NCBI RefSeq assembly: GCF_028769735.1
Contig: NC_088179.1
Coordinates: 5,898,001 to 5,962,000, forward strand
Origin: Zonotrichia leucophrys gambelii
Taxonomy: Eukaryota > Chordata > Aves > Passeriformes > Passerellidae
Length of the DNA: 64,000 bases
Reading direction: 5' to 3'
The position numbers and the translations under genes were made by a program. Positions 1-14,200 of this stretch are shown piece by piece (the stretch's first letter is position 1; each line of letters starts with the position of its first letter). The notes under the pieces were generated by a model. It made no database searches, was not told where the DNA came from, and saw only the letters and a list, made by a program, of their open reading frames with translations.

Positions 1-3000
1 TGTGCCTTTTGGCCAGACTGGGTTGGAAGTAAATGATTATAACAAACAGAGCAGCCAGAGCAAGCAACTGCAAGTGCAGCACTCCCACTGCAGGCAGCTC
101 CATGCCCTACGTGCTCCATGGTGTCAAGTTTGCCAGGAGCCACTGCTGTATAAGGGCCTGCACAGATTCTACATTTCATTTCCATGCTGTGTTCCCAGCA
201 CATCAGCAGGAGGGAGCATCTCCAGGCTCTCCTGGGAGCCCACTGCCAGCTGGGCCAGGGCCAACACATGGATACCAAGGACCTGGAGAAGGGAGAGGAT
301 GCAGGGCCAGCCCAGCTCGACTGCAAGGTGAACACTGGCAATTTGGATACTACAGGAAAAGAGCAAGCAGCTTCTGCACTGCATTTATTAGAGTAGAAGC
401 TAGGATGATGTCACTCCAGCTGATCCTGAAATTGGGGGAATTCAGTTATTTCTGAGGTACCTGGACCTTTGTTCTACCCCTTGTGCAGAGGGAACAAAGC
501 ATGGGAGCCCCAAGGAGTGATGCTCTGAGGGCTTGTCAAATACATGAGGGAATGGCTTGGAAAACTGGGCAGAAATGCAGGCCCAGGCTCTGGCCAGGGC
601 TCTCTGTGAACATCTCTCCCTCAGGTTAACATCTGGCTGCAAGTCCCCTCATTTCCTCAGGTCCCTCTGCCTGCATCCTGTGCCACTCCAACAGCCAGCC
701 TGGTTTGCTGGGAGGATTCCTTCCCTCTAGGTTCCCCCAGCACCTTTGTGCCATGGGGTCTGAGGTGCTCAGATCTATCAGGTGACATGACTAATACCTG
801 CCATCTGCTCATTGTTACCTTCCCTCTCCTCTCCTGAAGAGGAGTCAGCACTAAAGTGCTCGTTCTGCTCAATCTATTTTAGGAGCGTGGGCTTTCAGCA
901 TCCATGCAGCACTGCTTCAAGCTAGCAAACTCAAATCAAAGAAGTAGACCATGCTCTGGAAGGGAAAATTGAGCACTGGGTCCTGTAAAAGTCTCTGGCA
1001 AGGCTCAGGAACACCCATTATTTTGCAAAAGTTATCTGCACTCCAGCATGCCCAAGGAACAGAACTGCTGCCCAGGTTTGACTGCAGGCCACAAAGCAGG
1101 GGCAGATGAGAGGCAGCCTTGGGAACATCCCACTGCTCTCCATGGAGACCAAGGCAGCACCACAGCTTGTGCTGCAGCACTGGGTTATTCCCTGCTTCCA
1201 GCATCCTACACCACCACACCACCTTGGAACAGACCAGGGAACAGAAACAGGTACCAGTAACTCAAGGCACATCTCTGCCCATCAGACTGGGGGGAAACAT
1301 CAACTCAACCTCAATAAAAGCATTGATTCTACCAACAGCTACTCCCCATATGTCATGGTCAAGAGAAAAAAGCAAACTGGGGACACAAAGGAAAGATGGA
1401 GAGAGAGACAAGTGGAGAATAATTTGATTTCACTGTATTTCTAAGAGGAGCTGTGACAAAATGCAAAGAGAAAAATCATCATAGTGTAGGAGGCTGAAAG
1501 ATTTGAGATGGAGCAGCAAGGAGTCTCTGGCCCCATAAATGTTTAATTTGAGCAAAGCAGCAGATAAGTAGTAAGCACAGTTTTGCTGCTGTTGCTGAAC
1601 TGCACACTCCTGCTTTGATTTCTGGATAACACACAGTGAGAACGCAAGTATAAAATAAAATAGAAGCAAAGCACCAGGGAGATTCTCATAGCTGACACTA
1701 CAGCCAGAGCTGCACAAGCCAGTCACACTCAGCTCCCTCCCCTCTCTCTGCCTGGGGCAGCAGCACCAGGGTGAGCAGCACACACAGAGGGAGCTCTGCA
1801 GTGCTCCCAACCCTCAATTTCACAGCTCTGCCAGCCCAGCACAGTGCAGGGGATAACTAGAGCTGCTGCACCACACCTGAGGAGGCAGCCAGGCTGCAGA
1901 TCACTGATAAAAGGCACCATGCTGCCCGCTAAGAACACTGTGAAACAGGAGAGCCACAGAAGGAAGATGCATGTGGAAACAGAAGAAAATGGATCCCCAG
2001 AGCCCTAGGAGCAGAAAAAGGACCCTCCTGGAACTGTTCCTCTTGCAAAAGTATCCCTACAAGGACTGGCTTTCTCCCTGTGCTCTTTCCTAACAAATTT
2101 ATCAGTAAGGATCATTCTTTCCCCATCACTTTCTTGAGTTATTCCCATCCCACTCAAAACAGTAAGCTCAAATTGGTTAGATAAATCCTGAAGAAAAGTT
2201 GCTAATAAGTGTTTTTTTCCTGCCTAAAATGCAAGAAGAGTCTGAAAAAGAAATTAATGCATTCCATGACCCCTGTGAGATCTCCAGCTCCATTCTTCTT
2301 CCCTTTCCTGCTCTTTGATTCCCTTAGCTTGCCACCTGGTCACCATTATCTGCTTCTTTCCCCTTCACCATCAGAGAGAAGCCTATTTCCTTTCCCTCCT
2401 TAAATCTCTCTCATCTCAAATTTCACTCTTTTCCCTGCATCTATATCCACTTGCTGAAATTCAGACAACTCCTCTGCTGCCTCCACCAGCATATCTAATC
2501 TTCCTCCCAGTCTGCAATCCTAGAGAGAAATGTGGCTTCACTAAAATCAAGCACAAAGGTTGTTAGACTCAGATTTCACCCCAGCAGCATGGAATTATGT
2601 CACTTATCCCAAAGCCAGCTATGCTCAAGAACTGCCTGGAAAGCTCAGAATGAGAGCAGGAAACCCTTTGGCTCAGTCTTCCTCACTCCCAGTAGGAGAG
2701 GCTCATCCAGCTGCACACACTGCTAAAGTAGGGAACAGTGCACAACAAATGCTGCTGAAATCTGCCCAGCCTCTGGAAAACCTCCACACTACAAGTGAAG
2801 GTTATCCAGGAGTACAGATTTCCTCTTTAAAAAGCACAAACAGATTTAAAAACATATACACTATAATTCTTATATTTTGCATTCACCTCAAGACTGGGAG
2901 GAAGTGACAGTGAGATGCAATTCCAACAAGTAGTTTTCTGCTTGTGAAAAAAATTAGGAGGAAACAGAAACCCACAGCACAGCCCTGATAAACCTCCAAG

Positions 3001-6000
3001 GACACAACTACTCACTGCAGGTACAGACACATTAGAAGTCTCTTTTTCACTGCATTTAGCTGCTGGGGAAAACCTTGCAATGCCAGGACAGCACCCTGGA
3101 CTCTCCCACACACACCTGGCACAGGAAGGTATCACCTCTGATAAAGCAGGGCCTCAACTGTCACTGCTGGCTGCTCTGGATTTTCAGCTTCCCAAAAGCT
3201 GATGTCATGGCATTTCTCCTTGCAAAACAATGACCTTTGCAGGCCTCTGGAGAAAGAAGCTAAGTCCAACACTAAAAAGATACAGATGACAAGGAAAATG
3301 CTGGTGTGCACTGCTACTCAAATGACAGAAAGCATTGAACACTGACACTGACACATTATGATATGATTCCACTGTAACTGCAATCTCCTGTGACACAACC
3401 ATGCCATTTTTCCTTCTGAGAAACTCACTCTGAATATACAAGGTAGATGGCAGAGCAGGGGAAGCAGCTCCATCTCTTACCAAACACTGCTGACCTCACC
3501 CTGGTTTGGTACCAAGGCTGCAGAAGGGAGAACACGCCAGGGAAGCAGCTCTAGGACAGACTCACAGAACAGCTCAGCAGACTCAGCCAGGCAAGCTTTG
3601 TGCCAGGGAGGCTCCCTCCTTACCAGGACCAAGGTGACACAAGTTACCCCCAAACCAGGACCTCTGCCTCAGAGGAAAGCACAGACACATCAAATAACCA
3701 TAAAAAAACCATCAAAACCTTCTTCCAGCCATCACCAGAGCTGCATTTTACATCTTGCTTCTCACTGGAGAGCCAAAAGGAAACCTCTCTCACCTCCACT
3801 GACAGCAGCAGCTCCATCCCACCAGGCCAGAACCAGCTGTAAATATTGGCTGGAAATGTGCATTCCCACTGGGGACTGGCACCTGTCTGTAATTGCTGGC
3901 AGCAGGGGGACCAGGGGAGTCTCTCTTGTGCCAAACAGCAGACAAAACAAACCAAAGGAAAAAATAATGCCACATGCATACACTGCAATACATGAGCCTA
4001 CACAGCATTGATGGGGCCACTCCATCTGTGTTCAGGCTGAAATGAAAACATTTTAGAACAGCTACACTAAACTAAACTACAAAAGCTGCTTATAAGCAAA
4101 ATGACTGAAAAGATGCTGTGTCCTTTATGCCATAGATCCAAGGTGAGGAAAGGTCACAGGGCTATGTGACCAGACCATCAGAGATGGTCCTAGCAGGTAT
4201 TTTTCCATGAGTATTACAACACAGTTCATTCCATAAATACAATACATTCCTCAGCTTGCTAGAAATGCTTTTCTGACTGAGCACAGAAAAGAAAATACAC
4301 ACTGTGAGCAGAAGACCCAAGTTAATCAATGCTCTCTGTGTATGTGTAGTTCAGCCACATCAATATAGACTGTAAGAAATTTTTCTCCATTTTCCTCAAC
4401 CAGAAAATGTTGAAGAGTTCATTTAAGTTTTTCATAAGGAATTCTTTACACAAGCTGATCAATAAACCAAGGTTGGGGAAAAGACAGACAACTCTTAGAA
4501 TTTTACTGTGGGACAGTATTTTCTACTCCTACCAGGTGTCTCTGTAAGCTGGGTTGCAAACCTGAAGGTCAAAGCTACATGCTGACATGGATTTGTTGAA
4601 TGGCAACAGGAAAATCAAGAAAATACTAAGAGGAACACACAGGAAGAAGGCCAAAAGACAACTCAGTACATCTTGTGAAGACTAGACAAAAGTTTATGCA
4701 GGAGGAAATTTCTGGCTGGGATAGAAATATGAACTATTCCCTGAGAAACAGCCCAGCTCACCTGCTGAGTACCTGCCAGCCATTCTGTAGGAACACAGGA
4801 TGAATTTATAACCTGGTAATTGAAGGCTGAAGAGGTGGAGAGCAGTAGCAGGTGGCCTTTGATATCAAGGTCTTTGCTATTGCAGCTTCAGTACCTTCTC
4901 TTGCTCCAGGCAATCACTTGATCTCACATGATTCCCAGAAAGACCAAATTCTACTTAAGAGGTTGCAACAAAGCTCAGGAAACATTTTCTCTCTAAAGAC
5001 ATCTTGGGAAACTGAAGCAATCAGAATGATGAGGCTTTTTGCTCCTGCCAAGTGCCCGAGGTAACAAAGGTAATCAAAATAAAGGCACAGAATAAGATTC
5101 TGACTGTAGCTGGTCAGTGTCTAATACAGGGATGATATTTCGGGGTCGGATTTTGTGAATATAATCATCTGAGAAGACAAGAAGAGCAATTTCCCTTAGC
5201 ACATGAGAGGAGCTTGCAGAGAAGAAAAGAACACCTAATGGTCCCTTCTGCCTCCCCTCTGGGTTTGCCTTTCCTCTGTAACAAACAGGTTGATCAAACG
5301 TTTTCCTTCCCATGCGCTCCATGGGAGGGAGGCACTGCACACACAGACTTGTTGCTCTCAGTAATTTAAAAGTAAATGTGTTGTACAGATAACAAATCTC
5401 AGCTACACAGGAGCATATGTATTTTAACCTGAAAACCACAGAAACTAACCCTGGTGTTGCAAAATACCAACCAGGGAGACTAAGAGAAGGGACTGTATTT
5501 TTACCCAAGTGTGAGAAGAGCTTCTCTTGCTGCAGACACATCAGGAGTTCAGAATGAGCAGAAGTATGTTCTCTAGGCCCTGCAGTACCTCCTGGAAGCC
5601 TGAACACACTGGTCCATCCTCTTGTCATCACCCCAGAGACAGAACAATCAAATGAACTGCTCAGGAGTATTGCATTCAACACTCCCTTGGCCAAGGGAAT
5701 CATGGAATGGGGTATGGAGGGTTCTGAAGCCAGACTGCTGATAGGAGAATGAAGATAAAGCACTATCAGAAATTAGTCCTGAAGATCAATCCTCAAGCAC
5801 ATTGCTGAGTTAGCTCCTTGCAAAAAAGAGCAGAGCAGAACATCTTCTCCTTTAGCAAGGAGCAAATTTTTTCTCACAGGTCCCTTATTGATGATCCCCT
5901 GGGACTAGAAGGCTATCAGCCAGAAAAATACAAATGTTCCTGGTTGTGGCTCCTGGGCACACAGCCTGCACAGCTGCACATGAGGCTGTTAGGTAACACC

Positions 6001-8404
6001 ACAACACCTTCTCATTCCTCCCAGTTGTCTTGTTACCCTTGCACTTCCAAAAGAGACCAGAAATTCTGCTTCCTGAGTAGATCCAGTGAGCCACCATGGG
6101 GTGCTGCAGAGAGAAAGTTAAAGATTCTTCTCACACAATCCCTGACAAGGTCCTGGTCCTTCAATATGCTGCTCAGAAATGTTACTTCTACTGCAGTGTC
6201 ACAGTCCAACACCTCAAGACATGACAGGAGAGAAATATACCATAGGAAAAGGTGGGAAAGGTACATTTAAAAAATACTTGATGCCATTCCTCCAAACATT
6301 TAAGTATGAGCTAGACAGTGAAGGTGGTTTACTGTGCCCTCCCTGCTTCCAGCACCAGGGAAGCAAAGCCATGGGATGAGGGTCAAACTCCTGCATGGCC
6401 AGTGTAGCACTGTTTGATGGGACTTGGTTGGAGAGAAATGACTCAAAATGGCTCAAACATCAGGTCTGAAAGCAGAGAAAAAGCCTCTCCTGACAAACAG
6501 GCAGGTCAAAGAAAATCCCATATTCCTTTGACCTCTATGTCTCACTGCAAATATTCATCTAGCTTGAATTTTTTTAAAAAAAAAAAGCACCAAAAAGAAT
6601 GAAAATCATTCCTAATGCACTTACATGCAACATTAGTCTATTTTCACTGGTAACTGCTACTCACCCTTCTTCCATTCCAAATTCTGTTACTCTCCCCTCT
6701 AACCACCAAGACTGAGAGCTGACATGTCCCTCACCCTTTCTTCCCCTCTTGTTGAAACCTTATTTCCACTGCTCTAATAGTTCTTGACTTAACTGGGACA
6801 AGGAAAATTATTCTGGGCTTCTCTGTCCTAGCAGTTAGTCTATTCTCTATTAACCATCCAGAGCACTGCAAAATCATACTGAAGCCCCAGGCAAGCATTC
6901 TAACGCTTCCTTAAATCCTGCTTTAATCAAATTGCCCATTTTTACTGGACACATCTCTAGCCATATATATATATACACACACATATATATGTAAAAATTC
7001 ACATATATGAACTTGTTGTATAAAAATCCTTCAGTGTTAAGACAATTCAGAAAAATTCATTTAACAGCATTCATTCCAAGGTCTCACAATAAGTTAAATT
7101 TCTATCCAACCTTACAACAGAGCTATTCCTTATGCAAGATGGATTTTTTGCCCAAGCATTTATCACACTTAAGAACAGAAACTTCAGTAAATATTACACA
7201 TAAATGAAATGTATAATTGCATCCACTAGCTTAGGCATGGAGCTGAAAGGCCTGGCTTTCAAAAGCTGGCTATACAATGGCTCCCTTGGCCTGTTTTAGT
7301 CTAAACTATCACATTCAGCCACCCAAGCCAAAGAAGAGGAATTTTTAGGTGCACTCATCTCAAACTCTGACCTTTACTCTGTATCACATGATGTCCAGTA
7401 TTGGCACCATTCATTTCTTTAAGGAATGCAAATTCATTTCAGCACAAGCCCATTTTTCACAGCAATGTGACTTCAAACTTGGTTTGGCTGATGGCAGCAG
7501 CAGTTTTTGAACAACACCAAGTGCACCTCTGAAGGGATGAGCTCTTTTCAGAGTAAAGCAAAATGCAAACTGTAGTGACCTACACCTTACTCCATTACAG
7601 AGCTGTGCCATTTCTGGGGGGGAAACAGCAAAGGGAAATTTTCTGTACTGTACTGATAGAAAGCAAATCCCTTGCATTTTTCAGATGGCACTTCCCAAAA
7701 ACTGCCAATCATTTTAACTGCAAGAGACAGCACACTACATAAATGTAGGATGACTTTCTAGAGACATGCATCCAGAAAAGCCTTTACTTGGAGACACATA
7801 ACCTGTTTGCAAACTCTTCTATCAGGAAAAAATCAGGGCTGGTTTCCATTTCCTGCAGTCTGTGCCTGAGAGAAGCAAGCACAATTTGAGTTCACCACCA
7901 AGTTACTCTGTCCAGTTTCCCAGTGAACACTCTCCCATCCACGAGCAAGGCATCAAGCACCAGCTCAGTGTGCAGCCTCCACTGTGCCCATGCTGGGGCT
8001 GGAAACAGAGAGGGCTGGCTGAGGGCTGCTATCAGCACAGGGCAGAGCAAATAAAGATACCAGTGTAATCACCTCTGAGATAAGGCAGCCTGTGCAAGCA
8101 CAGCTGTCTACAAAATACACAGCATGGAGGCAGGAATACAAAGTGTAAGCAGGAGTTCTGTTAGACCTGAAATTACCTGGGCTGAGATACAACATCCTCT
8201 GCTACTGTTTCAACATTCTGCCAAGCAAACATTAAGCTTTCCCCTTCTTACCTTCCCTCTCAGGACAGAGCACAACAATTTAAGAGAACACAGCTCCATT
8301 TTTCAAGTACAACAGAAAAATACAAAGCAGCAGCACACAATCAGGTTTTGGGTGGTAAACTATGCACACTCTTTTCCCTCCTAAGTTACAGCTGTAATGG
8401 AGAA
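1..8404. other. Non-coding DNA, probable 5' intron of MAP3K13
   Basis: I see no exon of a recognisable gene on either strand. Synteny (MAP3K13 diverges from EHHADH in other vertebrates) suggests this is intronic DNA of a minus-strand MAP3K13, but none of its coding sequence (N-terminal region, kinase domain, leucine zippers) is visible, so that is inference. The stretch is moderately AT-rich. It contains a short alternating TA/CA tract near 6962-6991 and one long open frame on the minus strand (5074-5763, 229 codons) that resembles no family I know. Confidence 0.35.
6962..6991. repeat. Short TA/CA microsatellite
   Basis: About thirty bases of alternating pyrimidine-purine sequence: TA repeats, then CA repeats, then TA again. 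It is a simple-sequence repeat with no coding content. Confidence 0.75.
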
Positions 8405-8657
8405 TGCCAGGACAAGGGGAAATGGTTTCAAACTCAAAGATGAGAGATTTAGATTGGATGTTAGGAAGAAATCCTTCCCTGTGAGGGTGAGGAGGCCCTG
8501 GCCCAGGTTGCCCCATCCCTGGAAGTGTCCAAGGCCAGGATGGACAAGGCTTGGAGCAACCTGGGATAGTGGAAGGAGTCCCTGTCCATGCCAGGGGTGG
8601 ACTGAGATGATTTTTAAAGTCCCTTCCAACCCAAACCATTGTGGGATTCTATGAAAC
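8405..8657 (+). repeat. CR1 LINE 3' fragment
   Basis: This is the 3' end of a CR1 retrotransposon in sense orientation. It carries the usual landmarks in order: a block describing the truncated end of the element (TTAGATTGGATGTTAGGAAG at about 8449), the TGGAAGTGTCCAAGGCCAGG block near 8519, the CTTCCAACCCAAACCATT block near 8622, and the ATTCTATGA terminal motif near 8646. CR1 copies are nearly always truncated at the 5' end, as here. It indicates an avian genome. Confidence 0.9.
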
Positions 8658-11081
8658 CATCCAGTTTATTGTGAGTTCCATTTCTGCTCCATGTCATGTA
8701 CCAGAGGCAGAGCCCCTGATTTCAGCCAGCCCTGCCCAGCCTCACCCAGGGATGCTCTGGCAGCACCAGCAATGCCAGGAGAGAGGCAGGACAGAGGTGT
8801 GTGGTACCCACTGAGAGCCAGCACCTCAAACCTCTGCCACAGGCTCTTCACAGATGGACAAAGCCTTGAAGGTGGATGGAACAGCAGCTGAGATTGCCTG
8901 CACTTGCCTTCATAGGCTGGGACTTTAACTGGAGCACGCTAGAGTGCATTAGTAACAATTCTTAAAGAAAACAATACCAACTTCATTTACTTTTACAAAG
9001 CCTTTGCCCTCATCTTCACTGACTGCAAGTGTCAAAGAAAGGTCAAAATAGCTTAATTTTCTTCTGCACTGGACAAAAAGGCATGAAGAACAGACAGCAA
9101 ATTCAGCTTTCTTCATTTGCACTGGGGCTTAAGGAAGGAGAGAAGGAATTTATCATAATCAAATTGACCCCAGCATAAACTGGTTGCTTTTGTCATCACT
9201 GTGTAAACCAAAAGAGAGAAAATCAGAGATTAAAGAAATTTAAAAAGATGCATCACCTCAAAGACAGTGGTTAGAATTTCAGTGCAAAAAAAAAGTGGTA
9301 ACACATTTAGAATACAAAAAACTGAGAAGATTTCTAAACACAGCTACTCCAAAATAGCAGGATATGCAACCAGAGAATGGAGACCAAGCCAAGCAGTTAA
9401 TGAATTAAGTAAAAGTGGATTGTGGTCCTTATCAGTAATGCTGAATTCTCCTTTACCTGGAAGCACTGAGCAAACATTATTTTAACAGAAATGTAATTCT
9501 GCTTCAAGATGGCAAGTGCAATGTGCTTGAGAAACAATATAATCTTATTTGATAAAGGGACCTGCAGACAAGCAATGCTACCTGGCAAATTTACAGTTTC
9601 TTTATTGCTGCACCTGTAGCTACTAATCAGTATCCAAAAGTTACACATGACCAGGAACATAATCAAACATTTTTAAATGCATCCACACAATATTTAAATG
9701 TAGAAAAAAATATATCTTGAAAAGAGAATTGTTTTACTCAGGCAGCTAGAAAAACCACCATGGGAATCTGAAACAACGGCTCCTGTTCCCTCCAATGTGA
9801 TTACAGGTTTTTACAGTTTATTCCCTCCATTAAATGCCAGACTAAAGTTCTCTGCTTAGCAAAAATTATTTTCTTAACAGCAGATCTTAATAAAGGAAAG
9901 ATGTGCAGTGGTTTTAGTCTTGACACTTTCTAACTAGACTGGGCTGCAGACATCTCCTGGCACAGAAAGGTCCCAGACCAGGAATTCCTGAAGTTCTGCT
10001 CAGGGCAAGTTAATTACAGTGCAGTGGGCAAACAGCTCACCCCAGGCTGATGCTGATGTACACTGTGCCATTAAGGGAATCCATCAGGCCACAGTGGTGA
10101 TATTTCACATCCAGTTAAAGCAAAACAAATGGTTCCCAGCACAGCAGCTGAAAGATCCCAGAAATGCCACGTACATCCAGCAGCCAGGCTGTCAAACCCA
10201 CTGCTGTAACACTGGCTCTAAACTCAGTGTGGGGATGAATCTTATGGGTCTTCCTATGGGAAGCTTGGTGTGTCTCAGGCTGCTCACACAGCACCTACTG
10301 GGCTTGCATTTATAATGTGGAACCCCTGGGATCCCCAGGAAAGAGAAAGAACCACACCATGGGCTGGACTTATTTAGGAGTCTTTGGAGGTGGCTGGGAG
10401 GGCTTCCCTTGGCAGAAGGGAATGAGCAAAGCCCTGAAGGAAGCATCAGTAAAATAAAGATGTAAATAGAAGTTGATGCAGCTCTGCCTCACAGCTCTGA
10501 ACTCCAATGGCCTGGTCAGCTCCCCCAGAACAGTCTCAGCCATGCAGCACTGGAAACATTCTCTCTCTCAGAGAAAATAAGGATGGTAACTGATTCTGGC
10601 TGGGCAGCATCATCCAGTTCTTGCCCCAGGTTCAAACTGTCCATATTCTGTCAAGATGCAGGTTAAATTGATGGCATATTTTTGTCCTAATGAGACAAGA
10701 ATTTCATCCACAAACACCAAGGCATTTTCAAATCCCATAAGGCCATTAGTGATGACATACTGGGGCAGACAGGCAAGGAGAGATCCTCCCAGGGACCTCT
10801 ACACCTATTCAAGGTTTTACAGTTAGGATAGAAGCTTGATACAGTCAAATCTCCACATGAAAAACAGACACAAATCCAGGCTCCAGACAAAAGCCAGGGG
10901 TTATCCAATATCAGAAAGTGTGCACACTGCAAGTCACTCTCATGGTGCATGGGTCAGTGGATAACAGGCCCTTGTCCCTTGCTAGTAGAGCCTCCCAGTG
11001 AGCACTAACACTTGAAGCACCCTGTCCCTGTCCCCACAGAAGCTGCAAATCTCCTCCAGGAGATGCACCATGGCATCATAT
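8658..11081. other. Non-coding DNA, nothing recognised
   Basis: I see no gene, RNA or structured repeat here. The open frames are short (under about 100 codons), overlap on both strands and show no family resemblance. Confidence 0.4.
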
Positions 11082-11226
11082 GTTACCCAGAGAGGCTGTG
11101 GCTTCCACACCCCTGGAATTGTTCAAGGTCAGGCTGGATGGGGCCCTGAGCAACCTGATCTAGTGACTGAGCTTTAAGGTCCCTTCCAACACAAACCATT
11201 TCATGGTTCTGGGATTCTACAATCAT
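11082..11226 (+). repeat. CR1 LINE 3' fragment
   Basis: A short CR1 3' tail in sense orientation. It begins in the CCCAGAGAGGCTGTGG block, continues through the TTCAAGGTCAGGCTGGATGG and AAGGTCCCTTCCAACACAAA blocks, and ends at GGGATTCTACAATCATG. The terminal ATTCTATGA motif is slightly diverged. Confidence 0.88.
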
Positions 11227-14200
11227 GCTGCAGCAGCTGCTGGAGAAGCACAGCTCCCAGAGCTGCAGCCCTCCCTGCAGGAAAACAAGCTGCTGAAGGC
11301 TCCAGTGCCAGCTCTGAACACTGTGTGCTCCAGTGCCCCCCTGGGATGCACTTCCTGTCCTGCAGGAGGGATGGAGCCGGAGCAGGCACCACATCCAGCC
11401 CACAGGCCACCTGGCAAGGTGCCTCTGATCAAGAGCCAGGAACCAGAACTGTTTTACTGGAAATATCTCCAAGTATTTCCCAGCTACTGTTGAAAATGCC
11501 TCCATGAAGGAGGCTGGAACAGCTCCTGGCTCCAGTGCAGGTGCCTCTCCCCAGCTGCACACCGTGAGAAGTCCCTGTGCTGACAAAATCTGCTGGGGTT
11601 GTGATAGCAGCGAAGAAAACAGCGAGTAAACAACACACAAGAAATAAGAACAAGTACTCAGAGCAGGAATACCAGCACAGCCTGGTATTTACTTAGTGAC
11701 TCATCCAGAGGAGGATCTGTCCCTTTAGGCTTCTGGCCAGCATGAGAACAGGTAATAGGAGAGTGTATGAAATCACTGGAGCTCAGCTCCTCCTGACCTC
11801 TGAGAACAAAGAAGCCTTAGAACAGCAAAAAATATCCTCTTTTCACTCTTCACTCTGTTGCACAATCTTTCTCCACAGAGTAAAGTTGCACATTTTACAG
11901 ACTGGGAAAGGAGAAAGCAAGAGGCAGAGGAAGGATTTCTGCTCCTCCACACAACAGCAAAACACAGACTACACCAGAAAAGTATTTCCCAGTGAGATTC
12001 CTCCCTTTACAGGGTTTTTGGCAAAAGGTTCACAGATAACATCTGAAGAGGACATTTGGAAAACACAGGCACTTAGGAAAGACAAGAGAGCTTTCAGAAC
12101 TCAGTCACACCTTTTGCTTTGGGGCGTTCAGGTTTCCATCCTTTTATGCAGAACTGTGCAGATCGTTCCAGACACCAAAGAGCACCAATGAATGTGAACA
12201 GTATTTTTCTCTCCAGCTACAAGACTTTTCTTCCTCAACAAGTAAAATCCCTGACACTGCATCCTCTTGTACCTGTCAAGTCCTACATTCCTGAGAGGCT
12301 CTCCTGCTACCAAGTATACAAATGTTCAAGGAACTCACATGGCTAATGAGCTTCAAATCTATAAAAGCACATGAAGAGTTCACTCTAGGCTTTCACCTCA
12401 CATGGAAAAGCATTTATGTACAAAAGACCTGTGACACCAGCGCTGAACATTTTCAAGCAATTTCTGTGCAGGCAGAATGACAACTGACAACCACCTATTT
12501 CTCACCCTTTACACTCCACAATTGTCTTTGAGTTCGGAGCTGCTGGTTGGCTCATGCCAAAAAACAGGAAAAAAATTATTAACAAAGTAGCCATCAGAAA
12601 GGCAAATTTATTAGCCTAATTTATAAAAATAAGAATTAATACTGCTAAGTGGGCAAACTTAGGCCTACATAGCTCATGGCTTCTTTTTATATGTTATTTA
12701 TTTAAGTGAGACTAAAGTCTAAACCAAAATATTTTAAACCCCAACTGTCTCAGAAATGCTGGTTTTATTTCAATGTTGAGTGCAGGACTTATGTAACATT
12801 TCCCATTTTGATTTCTGTTACTAAAGGATTTTAAAACAAAACTGTACGGTCACTGCCTACAGCCCTAAGGGGCTGAGTACAAAAATAACATAAAAGATAT
12901 CACAAACTCTACAAAATACAATTCTGATTTAATTTCATTCAAGCATTATGTTCTTTACTTTGGGGAAATTACTTTATCATCTTTGATAGCAAGCACTCTC
13001 CTTCAGCTCTTCTGAACACTGAAAATATCATTTGAGGTACAACTGGAACAAAACTTGAAAATGCCTTATGTAATTTAATATCCTTGCCAAACTAAACCAA
13101 AGTTTGTCTTACAAGCTTAACTTTCTCATGCTGCAAATAAAACACCTACATTTTCTCCACTCACCAGAAAATATCCGTGTTCCCAGTGGCTCACCTCTTT
13201 CACTAAGCACTCCAGCTTTTTCAAAGGCTTCTGAATCAATGGTAATTCATTAGTGGAAAATATTCCCTGCTTCCTCCCTGTTTCTCTTGGTGATAAAATA
13301 CACATTTTCACAAGCAAGTTTCCATGGGTAGTGTCAGGCCAAGCTGGAATGAGGGTGGATCTGCCTTTGGTCAAGGCCCAAGACATCAGGCAGCTCATCT
13401 GTCACACACAAAACCTACTCACCTTCAGGACATGTTATTTTCCAGCAGCAAAGTGTGAAAAGGCTCATTTCGGAAGATGTAATGGTCCATCAGTTTTTGT
13501 CCTTAACTTTCTTTGCTGTTCCTCCCAAAATGGTGTTCTGGAGATATAAAAAGAACTTCAACTTAAAATACAGCTCAGATAAACACTACATTTTTCCTGC
13601 TTTTTACCAAGCCCACTGAAAGGTCACCTGAAACCCATCTGATGATCCAGTCACTGAATTACTGCTGTCTTATCTTAAAGGAGGCTGCAAGGAATTATTT
13701 CCTCACCCTTGCCACCCTCACAGCTTACACATCTACCATCCACAGTAGCATGCTGAGAACTCATCCTGAAGACTGGGAACGGGCAAGGGACTTATTTAAA
13801 GTCATGCTGGTGCCAGAACTGAGAATTACACTGTGTTATCAGAAGTCCCTTTTCAGCTTGCCTGCTACATTTGACATACTGACATATATTTACTACACTC
13901 AGGTTTTTCTCCAAAGCATAAACACTCAACTGTTCTGCTGAATTTTGCTACAATTCCCTCAATAACAGATTACCTTCCTTCCCCTCACCACAGTGCAGCA
14001 AAAGCAGTGCACTCCTTACCCTGCTTGGGACTAGAAGGAGTTGGACATATGTTTGCAAAATTAGGCTGAAAAGGCAAAGCAAAAGCACTGGGAGTGTAAA
14101 TGAGTAAATGCCACGTTAGAAGCAATTTCCCTGGCAGTCCCATTTCACAGCCAAAATAATTAGATCGCTAGCAAGAAACACCCCAAGTAGCTAAATGGTG

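Noticed and set aside
11083..11640. 185-codon minus-strand frame
   Set aside because: Part of it overlaps a CR1 tail, other frames overlap on both strands, and there is no family resemblance.
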